A DNA stretch of 64,000 bases from Asterias rubens (taxonomy: Eukaryota; Echinodermata; Asteroidea; Forcipulatida; Asteriidae), in assembly GCF_902459465.1 (NCBI RefSeq), contig NC_047071.1:9936002-10000001 (forward strand), written 5' to 3'. Below, piece after piece: positions 1-12,400 of this stretch (its first letter is position 1; each line of letters begins with the position of its first letter). The notes beneath the pieces are model-generated. The model saw nothing but the letters and a program-made list of their open reading frames with translations. It was not told where the DNA came from and searched no databases. A program made the position numbers and the translations under genes.

Positions 1-1220
1 AAGATTTACCAACAACAATTTAAAAAAGAAATACATTTTCCAATGTACAATCAAATCCTCAAGAACTCAATAAAATAATGATCATGTTGTTTGCACATTG
101 ATTTTTTTCTCTATTCTTATACCATGCATAATATGTGGCAGATAGTGTCAACCCCCCCCCCACAATGTTCCTTTACTGTAACACTCTTTTTCCTCTTGCC
201 TAGATGACGCCCCCCCCCCCCTCCCTAAAATCCTCAGAAGGGTTCTTAAGATGCCCATGCCCACAACACAGTGCAGACACAATAGGGGGGGGGGGGGGTT
301 ACACCATGCGACATAGTATTGAGCACCAAATGCTCACTTTACTTATAAAAACAACAAAAAACAGCAACAGCTCGCTCCTTCAAATGCATTCAATATTTTT
401 TTTTTTTTAACCCAATACATCATGTAAAACAGACTTGACTTGCACATATCCCATGAAACGTGAACATTCAACCAATCTCTGAAAAACCCTCTTCCACTCT
501 TGGGATTTTTCCATGTAACCATTTAACACATTTCCACCATCACGAAAAAATACACACATACAAAAAAAAATCTACTTTTTTTTCTCTGAGAAAACCCCAT
601 ATCAACCTCCAATTTTAATCAAACTTTATGGTGTTAATATTTGTACCTTTGAGTCAGGTTCAGAACTGAGTGAGTGAGTGCAAGGCCGAACAAGTACATG
701 TATGTGAAGTCTAATGCCGTAGCGTTTGTTTTTAAAAACACACTTCAAAATGAATACATAAGCCTCCATTAACAAAAAACATTAGCCTAAACCAGTATCA
801 ACTTCAAATTTGTACAGCTTTTATCCGATTATTATTAGTTTTGATAATTAACATTTGATAAACTCAAATTAAGTAAAATCTTGGCAAGTGGTCCACACTG
901 CTTCAAGTCTATTTTAAAATGAAGTATTTCGTAAGCTAGCATAAGCATTTTAAATATCAATTAGATAGAGGGATAGGTTGGTCACTGATGAAAGATGCCA
1001 AGCATTTTGTGTGCTTCTGCTTAAAACCGATGAAAATACCCTCCCTTTGTCGCCAGTATGTCGCTAAATTCCATAATGCAAGTCAATAATTCCTTGATGC
1101 ATCTTAACATTTTAAAGGCACCAGTCTCTCCCAGCCAACATACCAAATAGTTTTGTACAACAAATAGCTCTGCAAATTAGACAAAGCCTTCGTGAAACAA
1201 ACAAAAACCTTGATAACTAT
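1..1220. other. Non-coding, AT-rich; poly-C/poly-G tracts
   Basis: No credible exon is seen. The stretch lies beyond the UBE2R2 stop codon on that gene's downstream side and may include distal 3' UTR or intergenic DNA. It contains pure C runs at 152-161 and 210-221 and a 14-G run at 285-298, plus ordinary poly-T and poly-A stretches. Short open frames here are low-complexity and are not supported as genes. Confidence 0.6.
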
Positions 1221-1535
1221 CAGGGAAGTATTACATAACTGGTGCTCTGACTGATATGAGGATTGGTTAAGACTGTTTCTGAATCAAGCAACTTCCGGCT
1301 ATGGCTATAACCTTTGACTGGTGTCCTCTCAAATGCAGTGATTTATTAGGGAAGTATTACATAACTGGTGCCCTGACTGATGTTAGGGTAGATGAAGACC
1401 ATTTCTAAATGACTGCAATGGTCAGTTAGACTGGTATCCTTTCAAGTGCAACTAAACTATCAGAGAAGTAATACATAACTGGTGCCCTGACTGATGTTAG
1501 GGTAGATGAAGACTGTTTCTAAATCAAGCGACTTT
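1221..1535. repeat. Three-copy direct repeat (~115-125 bp unit)
   Basis: Three imperfect units start at about 1221, 1347 and 1461. Each begins with GGGAAGTATTACATAACTGG or a close variant, followed by GTGCCCTGACTGATGTTAGG and a GATGAAGAC...TTTCTAAAT segment. The third unit is cut short and runs into unique sequence. It lies in the downstream (possible 3' UTR) region of UBE2R2. A candidate minus-strand polyadenylation signal (AATAAA, plus-strand 1823-1828) is nearby; 1.6 kb of 3' UTR would be needed to reach it. Confidence 0.75.
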
Positions 1536-2269
1536 AACTATGGCTATGGTGTGACCTTTGACCTCAATGACTATGTTGTTGAGTGTATAGGCCTTTCCAG
1601 CATTCCAGCTGTAGCCCCTTGCCGAAGCCATCAATTCCGAACAAACCAAATTGTTTTACTCGAGCAATGGGACCACTTTAACTTGCCATGTCATGACCTA
1701 TTACTTTATGATTTTAAATTTCCAATTTATCAGTCCCCTGGTAAGAGAATTTACTTTAATAATGTGAAATATTACACTTGTATCATAGCTGATGCATTAA
1801 CCACAAGCTAAAACAGTTGGTTTTTATTTTGCATAATTAGCAGTTAATCATGTTTTTACTATTTTTTTTCTTCTTCTTCTTCATAGGTTTAGTACAAAAA
1901 AGTTATACACCTCTCTATGCGTGATAAAAGTAAAGGGTTGACAAAAACACAAAGAGTTGTCTTCTTAATAAGTGATTGAGAGCGTACAATTACCATAACT
2001 GCAAGAAATAATATCGTTGAGGTATTCACGTTTCCTGTTGAAGTGAGTATCCAGTGGCACACCTTCGTAATCCAGCAGTTAACTTGGAGCACACATGAGA
2101 CGATGATGATGTTGATTTTTGATTTTTCAGTTCTTGTCGACACCACTGTCAAAAGTCGTGCAACTCCAGTAAAGAATGGTTGAAAGTAAACGAACAGATT
2201 TTTCCACAAGCTAATACATTTTGTAAAGTGAAGATATTCATAGTATGTTTTAGATCATTGCTTTGATGT

Positions 2270-2956
2270 AATGATGGTGCTCAAGGTCATATTTTAGCAT
2301 GATTATGCACAAAGTCAAACCTTGCCATGATGATGCACAAGTTTGTATCTTATCATGATGATACACGAGGTCGTATCTTGTCATGATGATACACAAGGTC
2401 AGATCTTGTCATGATGATACACAAGGTCAAACCTTGCCATGATTATGCACAAGGTCATATCTTCTCATCATGCGCAAAGTCGTATCTTGTCATGATGCGC
2501 AAGATCGTATCTTGTCATGATGATACACAAGGTTGTATCTTGTCGTAATTATACACAAGGTTTATCTTGTCATGATGATACACAAGGTAATATCTTGTCA
2601 TTTTGTTACACAAGGTCATATCTTTTCATAATTATGCACACGGTTGTGTCTTGTCATGATGATACACAAGGTCGTATCTTGTCATGATGATACACAAGGT
2701 TGTATCTTTTCATAATTATGCACACGGTTGTGTCTTGTCATGATGATACACAAGGTCGTATCTTGTCATGATGATACACAAGGTTGTATCTTTTCATAAT
2801 TATGCACACGGTTGTGTCTTGTCATGATGATACACAAGGTCGTATCTTGTCATTTTGTTGCACAAAGTTGTATCTTTTCATAATTATGCACAAGGTCGTA
2901 TCTTATCATGATGATACACAAGGTTGTACTTAGATCATATCTTGTTATGACATCAC
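2270..2956. repeat. 28-bp minisatellite (~24 units)
   Basis: A tandem array of a roughly 28-bp unit with the core TGATGATACACAAGGTCGTA followed by TCTTGTCA. Variants include TTATGCACAAGG and a higher-order block of three units repeated around 2640-2870. Units are divergent at the 5' end (2270-2330) and most uniform in the middle. The internal palindromic TCATGATGA recurs in most units. There are no spacers of unrelated sequence between units, so it is not a CRISPR-like array. Confidence 0.9.
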
Positions 2957-3403
2957 ATGACCGCAACGCTCATGATATGACCTCAAACAAACATGACATC
3001 AACCAACAGGATATGACCTCAACTAACAAGATATGGCGTCAAAATTCAATTTCTACATGCAGGAATAATGGATTATTTACAGAGTTCAACCTAACACAGT
3101 AAATACCCTTTGAATTTTGCTAGATTTTTGGTAAGGTGGCAGTAATAATATGGCTATGTTAAGGTCTATTTAACACAGGAAAGCCACAATGTCTGCATAG
3201 TATGCATACATTATTTAACAAGTCATCATTACAACAAAGCAAAATGTCCCCTAACAATTTATAAAACAATTAAAAAAACATCCCAAATAAAAAACAACCA
3301 AATAACATTCCCCCCCCCCCCCAAAAAAAAGAGACATGTCTTCCAAAAATGTTAGTTGTCTATACAAAGAGTTCAGTGGGCCTCATCGACCTGAGTAAAA
3401 ACA
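2957..3403. other. UBE2R2 proximal downstream region
   Basis: Immediately downstream of the UBE2R2 stop codon on the minus strand, probably 3' UTR. It has a 14-C run at about 3310-3323 and otherwise unremarkable AT-rich sequence. No coding feature was recognised. Confidence 0.4.
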
Positions 3404-6400
3404 TCATGACTCCCCGTTCCCGGAGTCATCCTCGTCGTCAAAATAGCAACCATCTTCCTCTTCCTCCTCGTAATCGCCGTCGTCCGCGTAGTCGTCATCC
3501 TCGTAGAAATCCGTCAGGTCTTGGGAGCTGTGCGAGGGCGTCTGTGCTTTGTGCTGGATGCAGTAATCCTGCAGCGTCAGGGGAACTTTTACACCGTCCT
3601 TCTGGGCTTCAGCTTTTGTCTTGGAGACTTGTCTCCTGTGAATAAGAGGGAAAACAAAACAAAAATACATCATCTAATAAAACAAGGTATAGGGCCTAGA
3701 CATTTAATTACTTCAGTTGCAATTGATTATGGGTTTATTATTACATTCATTCATTGATTCATATTGGTTTACATATACGTGCACAGCTACAATCATGTGT
3801 ACACATTTTTTCCAAGTCCATTTTATGAACAACAGTTTGAAAGACAAATAATAGTTCTATTGCCTAGGACTAGTCCTAAGTTAGGACTACCTTTGTGAAA
3901 TCCACCCCAGGTTCTTATAAAATACTTTATCAGGTCACCCCTAAGGGGCATGAAAGCATATAAGGGAATGCTGTGCACGTCGCGCGTATCCCGTGATGTG
4001 GCACAAATGTCCCGGCCGTTGCTCTCGACCAATAGGAATGAAGAAACTGTCTTTTAAAAACAGGTGCAAGCTCACTCGTCACATCCATGTTTTCAACACT
4101 TTTTACTGGTCATAAACAAAGGTTTATACACACCTACGTGACGCGCTCTCCACCAATAGGAATAGCGAAACTGAGGTATTTATGAATGTAGTATTACATT
4201 GCAATACTCAACAAGACCAGACTCAAAGTCAACATTTGAACATAACTTAAAGACACTGGACACTTTTGGTAACTGTCAAAGACCAGTCTTCTCACTCGGT
4301 GTATCTCAACATAGAAACATAATCTACAAATTTCCTACAAATTTTCCTAATAAATAAATATAAAAATTGTTTATAATATATACCCCCCAACCCCCAAAAA
4401 AAATTATATACCACCATTTCATCAAGACCACAGCGGGTTGTGATGAAACAGAGAAACAAATAAACGATGAGATAAAATGCAAGTTAAAATCAAACAGCCA
4501 AACAATCATTGTGGGAACTGTGTCTGGTTCCAAGCTTAAAATCAGCTAATCTGCTGGCTACTTAGCAGCTTTTGTAGATTACCTGATTATATTTGGGTAT
4601 TCAGGATCAGATCCTTTGGAATCTTTCCACTTTCTGTACATGACGGAGGCATCAACGTTGGCAGGAGAGAATGTATTGGGCTCGTTAAGGAGTGATATGA
4701 CGCTAAGAAGGATTGTTCTGCCAGGAGTACAAAATAAACAAAATACAAAGTGTTAGTGATACACATTTAAGGGTAGTAGGCAGGGTCATACATGAACCAT
4801 TGTAGATTGGTTTTTATTGCCAAAATGGTCAAGAAAGATACAATCAAAATTACATGTGAAAGTTTCAGCTCAATACAGTGTCTACTTGCTGAGAAAAGAA
4901 CAAAAACACTGCCACGGTATTTTCACAAGAACCCCAAATCCAAACGCGTTTAGCCAGGTGACATCATATACTAACATGACTAACTGGCCGCAGCATTCGC
5001 GAACGGACACCAACCCTCAGAAATCTGAGAAAGGTTTCATGTATGAATTGTTTCTCAGATTTAAATGTTTAAGGTGAAAACAATTATCCATATTACTCTT
5101 CAAAAGGAATTCTTTTTCAAAATAGTTTTAAAAATCAAAAATCAAAACTTAAATCAAAATATTTATAGCCCATAACTCCACCCCATTTTGCTCGTGGGTT
5201 TTATCGCGTGGCATTTACTAAAAAAAAAATTGGTAAGTAGGGGGCCTACTGTAAGATAAACATTCGTCTGCAAGACACCAAGGTCCATACAAGTCTTGCA
5301 GATGAGACTTAATCCTAATCCTAAGAACATTTTGTCTCCTTCACCTCCTTGCAAACTAATAATCCAGAATGAATTTAATGTGAGGCCATTTGCTCTTATG
5401 CTGTCAGACAATTAACAAGATGACACAATCACCCTAATATTATTCGTCACACGTTTCTCTTCTCTGGTATTATTGTTGTTGATAGTTCTCATTTGACTCC
5501 CGAGTGATTTAGTTTCTCGAGACGTCACACTCGGCTTGGTGCTACTGGCCAGCTTGATTGGATTAAGGACATTCAGTGAGCAAGAAAAAGCAAAGTGGCT
5601 ACGAGAGAATGCAAAAAGGCAAACTTAATAACTGCCTCGGTGCATGTAACAACCATCTGGGGCCCCGGACAATTGTTCAGTACATGAGGTTAGTTTTTCA
5701 ATAAGAGGTTTTTTCTCGAGATTGGATTTTGGGCATCCAGGCTGCATTGCACCTTGTATGCTATTGTATTGGAAGGGCTGAGGAGAACATGGAGAAGGTT
5801 CTGAATACACACGAGACACCTGAGTGGTGGTCATGTGCATTTACAATGTAATGCATGATAATTGACATTACCATGATGTTGCATTGATGGTTTTCGTAGA
5901 ATGTGCAGAATGCCAGAGTTAACTCTTTTGTTTAGCGTAAACTTCTTTTCGTTCAGGTGTTTGTCCAACATCCAACGCGGATTTATCTCTTCATGTCTAC
6001 TCAACAAAAGAGACTGACACATGGTGCTACCACCAACCTCATCTGATTGAACATTTTTGGTTACCTCAGATTTCCACGTACATTGTAATATTCTTTAACG
6101 TGCCAAGAAAACAACACTGGCACTTTTTAAAGACATTATTTTGATAATAAATGAGTAACAATAACCGTATCAATGCGCTTTACATTAGTGCCCTGGTCAT
6201 AGGGCCAATAACATCCCATTTAATGTTTCGCAGCTCCCTTGGGAGTATACAACCTGGGCAACAGTTTATAATGCTCCAAAGGCTTTTTCATTCACCATAT
6301 CAATCTCTACCCTCGCAGGTATCCATTTATACCCCTGGGTGAAGAGAAGCAATTATATTAAAGTATCTTGCTCAAGGACACAAGTGTCACGACCGGGATT

Positions 6401-9400
6401 CGAACCAACACTCTGGTGACTTAACACCATACATGTAACTTGAATTTGATGCTCTTACCACTCGGCCATGACACTCTACAAAGTACATTGCAATGTTTTT
6501 TTAACATGTGATTTTGCGCGAGACTTGAACAGTCTATCTGGTGAGCATGTTTGTGCTTCTAAATGACCAGCAAGATCTGTAATTTATACCTGACACTTTG
6601 TGTGGGGTTCCATCTTTCCGAGGGTAGTTCGCCACTCTGTGGGTCATCCACAGGGGGATGAAGGATGGATATGCATACGTCACCGGTTTGCTGAATGACA
6701 AACACAAGATATTATTTACAAATTACAACAAGGATTTTAACAGTATGAATAGAACTTTTAATAAGTTCATTGTTTCTTGAAAACAATTATCAAAGAAGAA
6801 ACAGGATACTTTGGAAGTTTGATATACCTGGGGTGGTATCTCTTGTTAGTATTCCTAACTCTTTGTGAAATCGACCCCTGAGCCCACACAGAGCTGTACA
6901 AAAAATTATTATACATTATGTAACAACTTTCTTGTTAACAAGTACGATACTAGGATACTACTTCTTGGTGGTTCAAGCATAGTGAGATTCGAACATCACA
7001 GAAACATATTCAATAAATTAAACCCAAATACTATGACAATTAACTAATTATTTCTTTAAAGAAATATGAATGCATTAAGTTTCCTAAGGTTTTTGTGTGA
7101 ATTTACATCCAACTCCATCCCTTTTGTATCACCCCTTGAAGACTATGCCTAGATTGAAGACTACTTAGGGCTGATTCATACTTCCGAATGCGAATTTCAT
7201 ACTGCCGAGTTTCCGAATGCGAATGTGTTAATTCGAGTTTTGACGTCACAGAGCTGTTTTTGCAGCGATTGTTTTGCAAGAGTAAAGCACATTTCAACTG
7301 ATGTAAATACTTCCTGTGCGAATTTGTGAATCAAAATTCACTTCGCATTCGATGGAAATATGAATCGGGCTTTAGCCTCCATTTGACTTTTACTTGGAAG
7401 CAATACCTTTGTGGAATGTTTCCTCCCTCTACCAGCTAAAAGCCAAAAGAAAAAAAAAAGCCTGCTACAAAAACCCTATCGCTGTGACAGGCCGGGTGAA
7501 GGTCAGTACACTGCATTGTATCTTACTTTTTAAAGAGATCGTATACTTGTGTGATCGAGATAAAAGCACTCAAGGTAATAGTGCTAGGAACAGAGGAGAT
7601 TGACAAAGTCAACACTACAAGGTGCTGAATAGTAGAGACCATAATTTGAAAGTGTGAAGATCTGTGTTTCTTTAAGGATCTGCAGGCCGATGGATAATTA
7701 GATTACAATACAATGTAAAAAAGATCCTTTCAAATTATAACAGCGACAACCTATAGACTGCGATGGGTGTTATTATTAAATACAAGAGGTGTTTCAGAAC
7801 AAAAATTCAAAATTATTACATCTGATTTTCAAGAGGCAATGCATTTTTTCTCCCAGATCAATGTGGCACTACGAGCAGTGGGAATTGTGGACTGAGTAAA
7901 TTGGACAAAATGCGTACACTCCAAGTGGGTGTGACATTTGTAAAAGTGCACTTGAAACGCGCAGTCGTAATAATGAACAGTGACAATTAATGGAACACGT
8001 TGGCTTGGATCGGGCGGGTTGGTCTTGAAAAGCGTTTGAACCCGTTTGTTATGAAATGCAAATGGTAAGATAGATAATTTAAAAGTAGAATAAAATGTCC
8101 ACACAAACATGCCTCGAAACTGCACGGTTTTCCTTTTACGTCGCAAAGAAACACGGTCGACCATTTTGTGGAGTCAAAATTTTGACTCCATAAAATGGCC
8201 AATCGTGTTAGTTCGCGACGTAAAAGGAAAACGTGCAATTTTGAGTGATACTTGTGTGGATCATTATACTCAACTTTTAAAAAAATCTTTCTAACCACAA
8301 TGTGTTTCATTAAATAAAACATAAACAAAAAACGTTTTTCAAAGACCAACTCGTCCAATCCAAGCCAACGTGTGTCCCTTTAAGTACGTCCGTTACATTT
8401 TTAGCATTTCACATTTGACGGAAGGTGAACAGTGGTTTATTAAAGTGTAATACTCACATCGTAAATGTTAGGGTGCCACATTTTTGTGGTAAACTTGAAT
8501 GTTGGCGGTGAATAGGGATAGTCGTGTGGAAACTTCATTTTTGCCTGCGGAAAGAAAAACAAAAACAAGCAATAAATAGTAAACAGCTACGTATTTGAGC
8601 AGAATTGTTAACGGTTATTATCTATTTTACTTGGTTTTAATGTGATATTTTCACAATTTTTTGTTAATTATCGAACAACAAATTAGGCCCTAACCTCACA
8701 GTTTTGATTTAACTACATGTCTACACTTCTGCCATCCATGGCATGCGTCTAAAAGACAATACTTTGACGTCATTCGTGTGATGCTTTTAAAAACAAATAC
8801 CTCTGACAAGTTGCAACAAAACAGAACAAATGGAGCTCACAAAAAAAAAGATGATGCGGGTGAATGATGACATAAAGAGGCTTTTGGCAAATCTTTCTGA
8901 AAACCTTTGAAGATGGACATTTAAATCTTACCAACTTTGTGCACATCCTTTAGAAACCCAATTACATACATGTACGCATGGACCAATAAACTAGATTATT
9001 GCTCAATGATACATGAACACACATGTTGTACAGTACATGTATGTGGACAAGTGAAATCCCAAATAGCAATCAAGATGAGATTTAAAATAATAACCACTGG
9101 GCGAGCTGGTTGTTTTCTTTTCCAGTGGAATCAAAACTGAAACCCTCCTGTTTCAATAGACATTTATCTTCTGATCCACATGGGGTGGCTCTATAACGGA
9201 CTATGGTTTTGGTACAAGAAAAACACAAACAAACAGTCTTTTCTTTTGTATCAAATTGTAACCATGATGTCTGTCTAAGGTAGATTTTTAGACTCAGTAA
9301 CCAAAATGGTGAATAAAGTAATACAGAAATATAGTTTAATTTCTATCATAATATTATTGGTTTTAGGATTGTTTTTGTTTCAAAGTCTTGCGTGTCACAC

Positions 9401-12400
9401 ACTCCAGTAATTTATAATCAGGCTTATATAATTTTTCAATGCACATAAAACAATCAATCTTCAATGGGCTATACAAACTTCATTAAAAAGGTGCTGACAT
9501 TTTCAAGAGTACAGTGTCATTTATTTTAGGTTATTGGTTTTATTGGTTTGCGGTTACACCATGTGAGTATCTACTTGCCAGGTAGAGTTTGTTCTTAGAG
9601 AACTGTGCTTATTTTCTACTACCGCTGGGGTAGATTGTTCGGGTGTTCGGGAGACTTCTCAGTTCTGAAAAGAACTGTCCTGCTTATTAACAATTACCTG
9701 GGCGGATGGTTGGTATAGAAATAGGCTGGGACTACTACTTTAGCTTATAGGATCGTAATTAACTGTACTACCGCGGAGTCAGTTCTTGGGTTGGTCTCAC
9801 TATTTCGACTAGCTTGCTCTAGTCATCGTCAGGCGACAGATTGGTTTTGTTTCAATTTAAGCGTACACAGTCGGTGGATTTCCTTCCTCCACTGTTGTCC
9901 TTTCTCTACGATTATACATGTAGTCAGTCTACTCTCATGTACACTGTACACTGTAGGTGTAGATTTAAAATGCACATAAACTAATAAATCTATACAAACT
10001 TTATTGAAAAGGGTGCTGACATTTCCGTGAGTACGGTGACATGGATGATGCACAGTACAATGTATACATATTATGGTGACTCTAACAACAGGTGCAAGTT
10101 TTGTTATCCACGGAATGGGCTGGACAGAGCAATGAGGCATTTAATAGCAACCAAGTGCAAATGTAATGTAGCTTCAATTCTAATGTAGATTACAATACAA
10201 AATGATAATATTGGGACTAGAGTCGCCTGAGCTGAAGTGGAAGCCCGAGTTGGTAATGTTGCAGACAGCCTAGGATTTTAATCCTTGATGAAAACGACGG
10301 GTGAGTTAGGTCACTTGGCCCAATAAAAATGAGAGTTCAGAGGTAGGCCTACAATATGCAGGAATTTCATTACCTTACTGCATACTGCGTACCATGAATA
10401 CATGTATACGACGGTTTAAAAAAAAGTACAGCCCCCATTACAATTTGAGGATGAAGCTGCCACAGACGTCTTTGCCGAATGATAATGATGATGATTTTGG
10501 GTGGGTCCAAGTGCCACAAGTATCAAGAAATCCATTTTGATGCAGATGAATGTTTGATACAAATATTCCTTTGATAAAGATATATCTTATGCTCAAGGAA
10601 CTCATGTTGTGATTATTGTCGTTTTGTAACTAAACAAGTGTTGCCAATCAAGACTAGCACTAAAAAGAGGGCGCCGAGCAAGTGTTTCTAAGGTTGGTCT
10701 GAATTAGCAGCTACAGCTACATGTAGGGCTACAGCTGGATTTCTGTTTCATCATGCGTTGAGGTTCCGGACATTTCTTTGTTTGTTTGTTTACATGATCT
10801 GCCATCCAGGGAACCTGGCAAACCTCCACAGGGGGGAAATAAACGCCAAGCTGGTAACACCCAATCCAGACCCTCTCAACGTCTATTATTATGAACTGCA
10901 CAAATCAAGAAATTGTTAGCAACACCCTTGTTAAAAAATATATAAAAATGTTTCAACTAAAGCCGTGGCTGTAGAAGCCAATTCGGATACAGCTTTAAAT
11001 CCTACAGTTGGTCACAGGGGAAAAATTGGAAGCAAAATGGAGGTGTTTTTAATGTATGTGACTAAATAACACTGAACCCATGATTTATATGTTGTACTGT
11101 TCCACCTCCAGGGATTTTGTTTTTACAGTAAATTGACTTGACCTAGCACTAGAAGTAGATTGCATGGTGAGAACATGACAATGTGTGAAACTTGGTGTCT
11201 AAAATACATTTGATCACAATTTACATAATTTATGATCACCATTTATTAGTAATGTTGAGTGCCAGACTTTCAGCAGGTTTTTGAGCTTGGTTTACAGGTT
11301 TCAGCAAGAAGTATTTGTACAAGAAATGAAATGCACACAAACTAAATAATGTACATAGTTTCACAGCCCTGACATTAATATGGATTCCACAAAAAAAGAG
11401 CTCATACGAAGCAAACCAAAATAAATTGGATAAAACCAGAAAATTTGGGCCAACAAATTATTATGTGTACATACATGTACATGTTGTGTACCCTTCATCT
11501 ATAACTTGGGTCCAGTTCATTAGTTGCTTACGCACAAACGATTTTACAATCTAGCTGAAGCACAAACAAAATCATAAAGAACGTGTAGGCCTACTGGTAC
11601 CAGCAGAAGGTTACCAGGTGCCTGGTCCCCCGCTTAATCCTTAGAAGTAATCTTTTGCTATAAAGCAGCTTACAAATAAATGCCCTTCTTTTAAATTTCC
11701 TTATTTATCATATTTTGTATAAAAACAAAGACGAGGGAACTGAAGCATAAAAACTTGATTATTGTAAGACCGAAACACCTCACTGGACCATCACTGTATC
11801 ATCTTACACAGTGACATGCATCATAATGGGACGTTGTGTGTGTGGAGCTCCCCCTGTACAATTAGATTGTACACTCCAGTATGATTCATACAGCACACAC
11901 ACACTGGGATAGTTTGATCAACACTATGAATCATCATTCTTCTGCCCCAGCACCAAGGTGTGCTCTCTATCCCTGCCACCTCCATGGTCAAACAACCTTG
12001 ATGATTGGGTCAAGTGGACAATGGATCTTGGTCCGAAATAAGATGGACAACTTGCAGCTGATCCCGTGGTAGTCATCACAACTTTACCTCGGGAGATAAT
12101 GAATCAAATGACAAAGCAGCAGAATTCCTTCTTTTGTTCCTGCAGTAATTTTAACCCACCCAAAAAAAAAAGTCCCAATATGGTGCCCTGAGGCACTTGT
12201 ATCCTGTTACAGACATCCAAACTGGTGTATTCTAAAATTTCCATTTATTTTACAACACATGCTTTAGAAACCACCTACGAGCATGACAGCACTGAATATT
12301 ACATGTATGTGTACAATAATGTCAGATTTCAAGGGAACATTATGATGTAAATCTCTGGGTATTTGATATGCAAGACGTGCCCTTTTCCGATTTCCAGTGG

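Noticed and set aside
2270-2956. CRISPR-like array
   Set aside because: Units of 28 bp are head-to-tail with no unique spacers, and the genes around it are spliced animal genes. It is a minisatellite.
7829-8358. Overlapping 111- and 123-residue minus-strand frames
   Set aside because: Both are created by the near-palindromic MITE at 7991-8379, where open frames appear symmetrically.
9432-10045. LTR pair of a short retroelement
   Set aside because: The direct repeats lack TG/CA ends, primer-binding site and polypurine tract, and the inner segment is a dispersed repeat found elsewhere.
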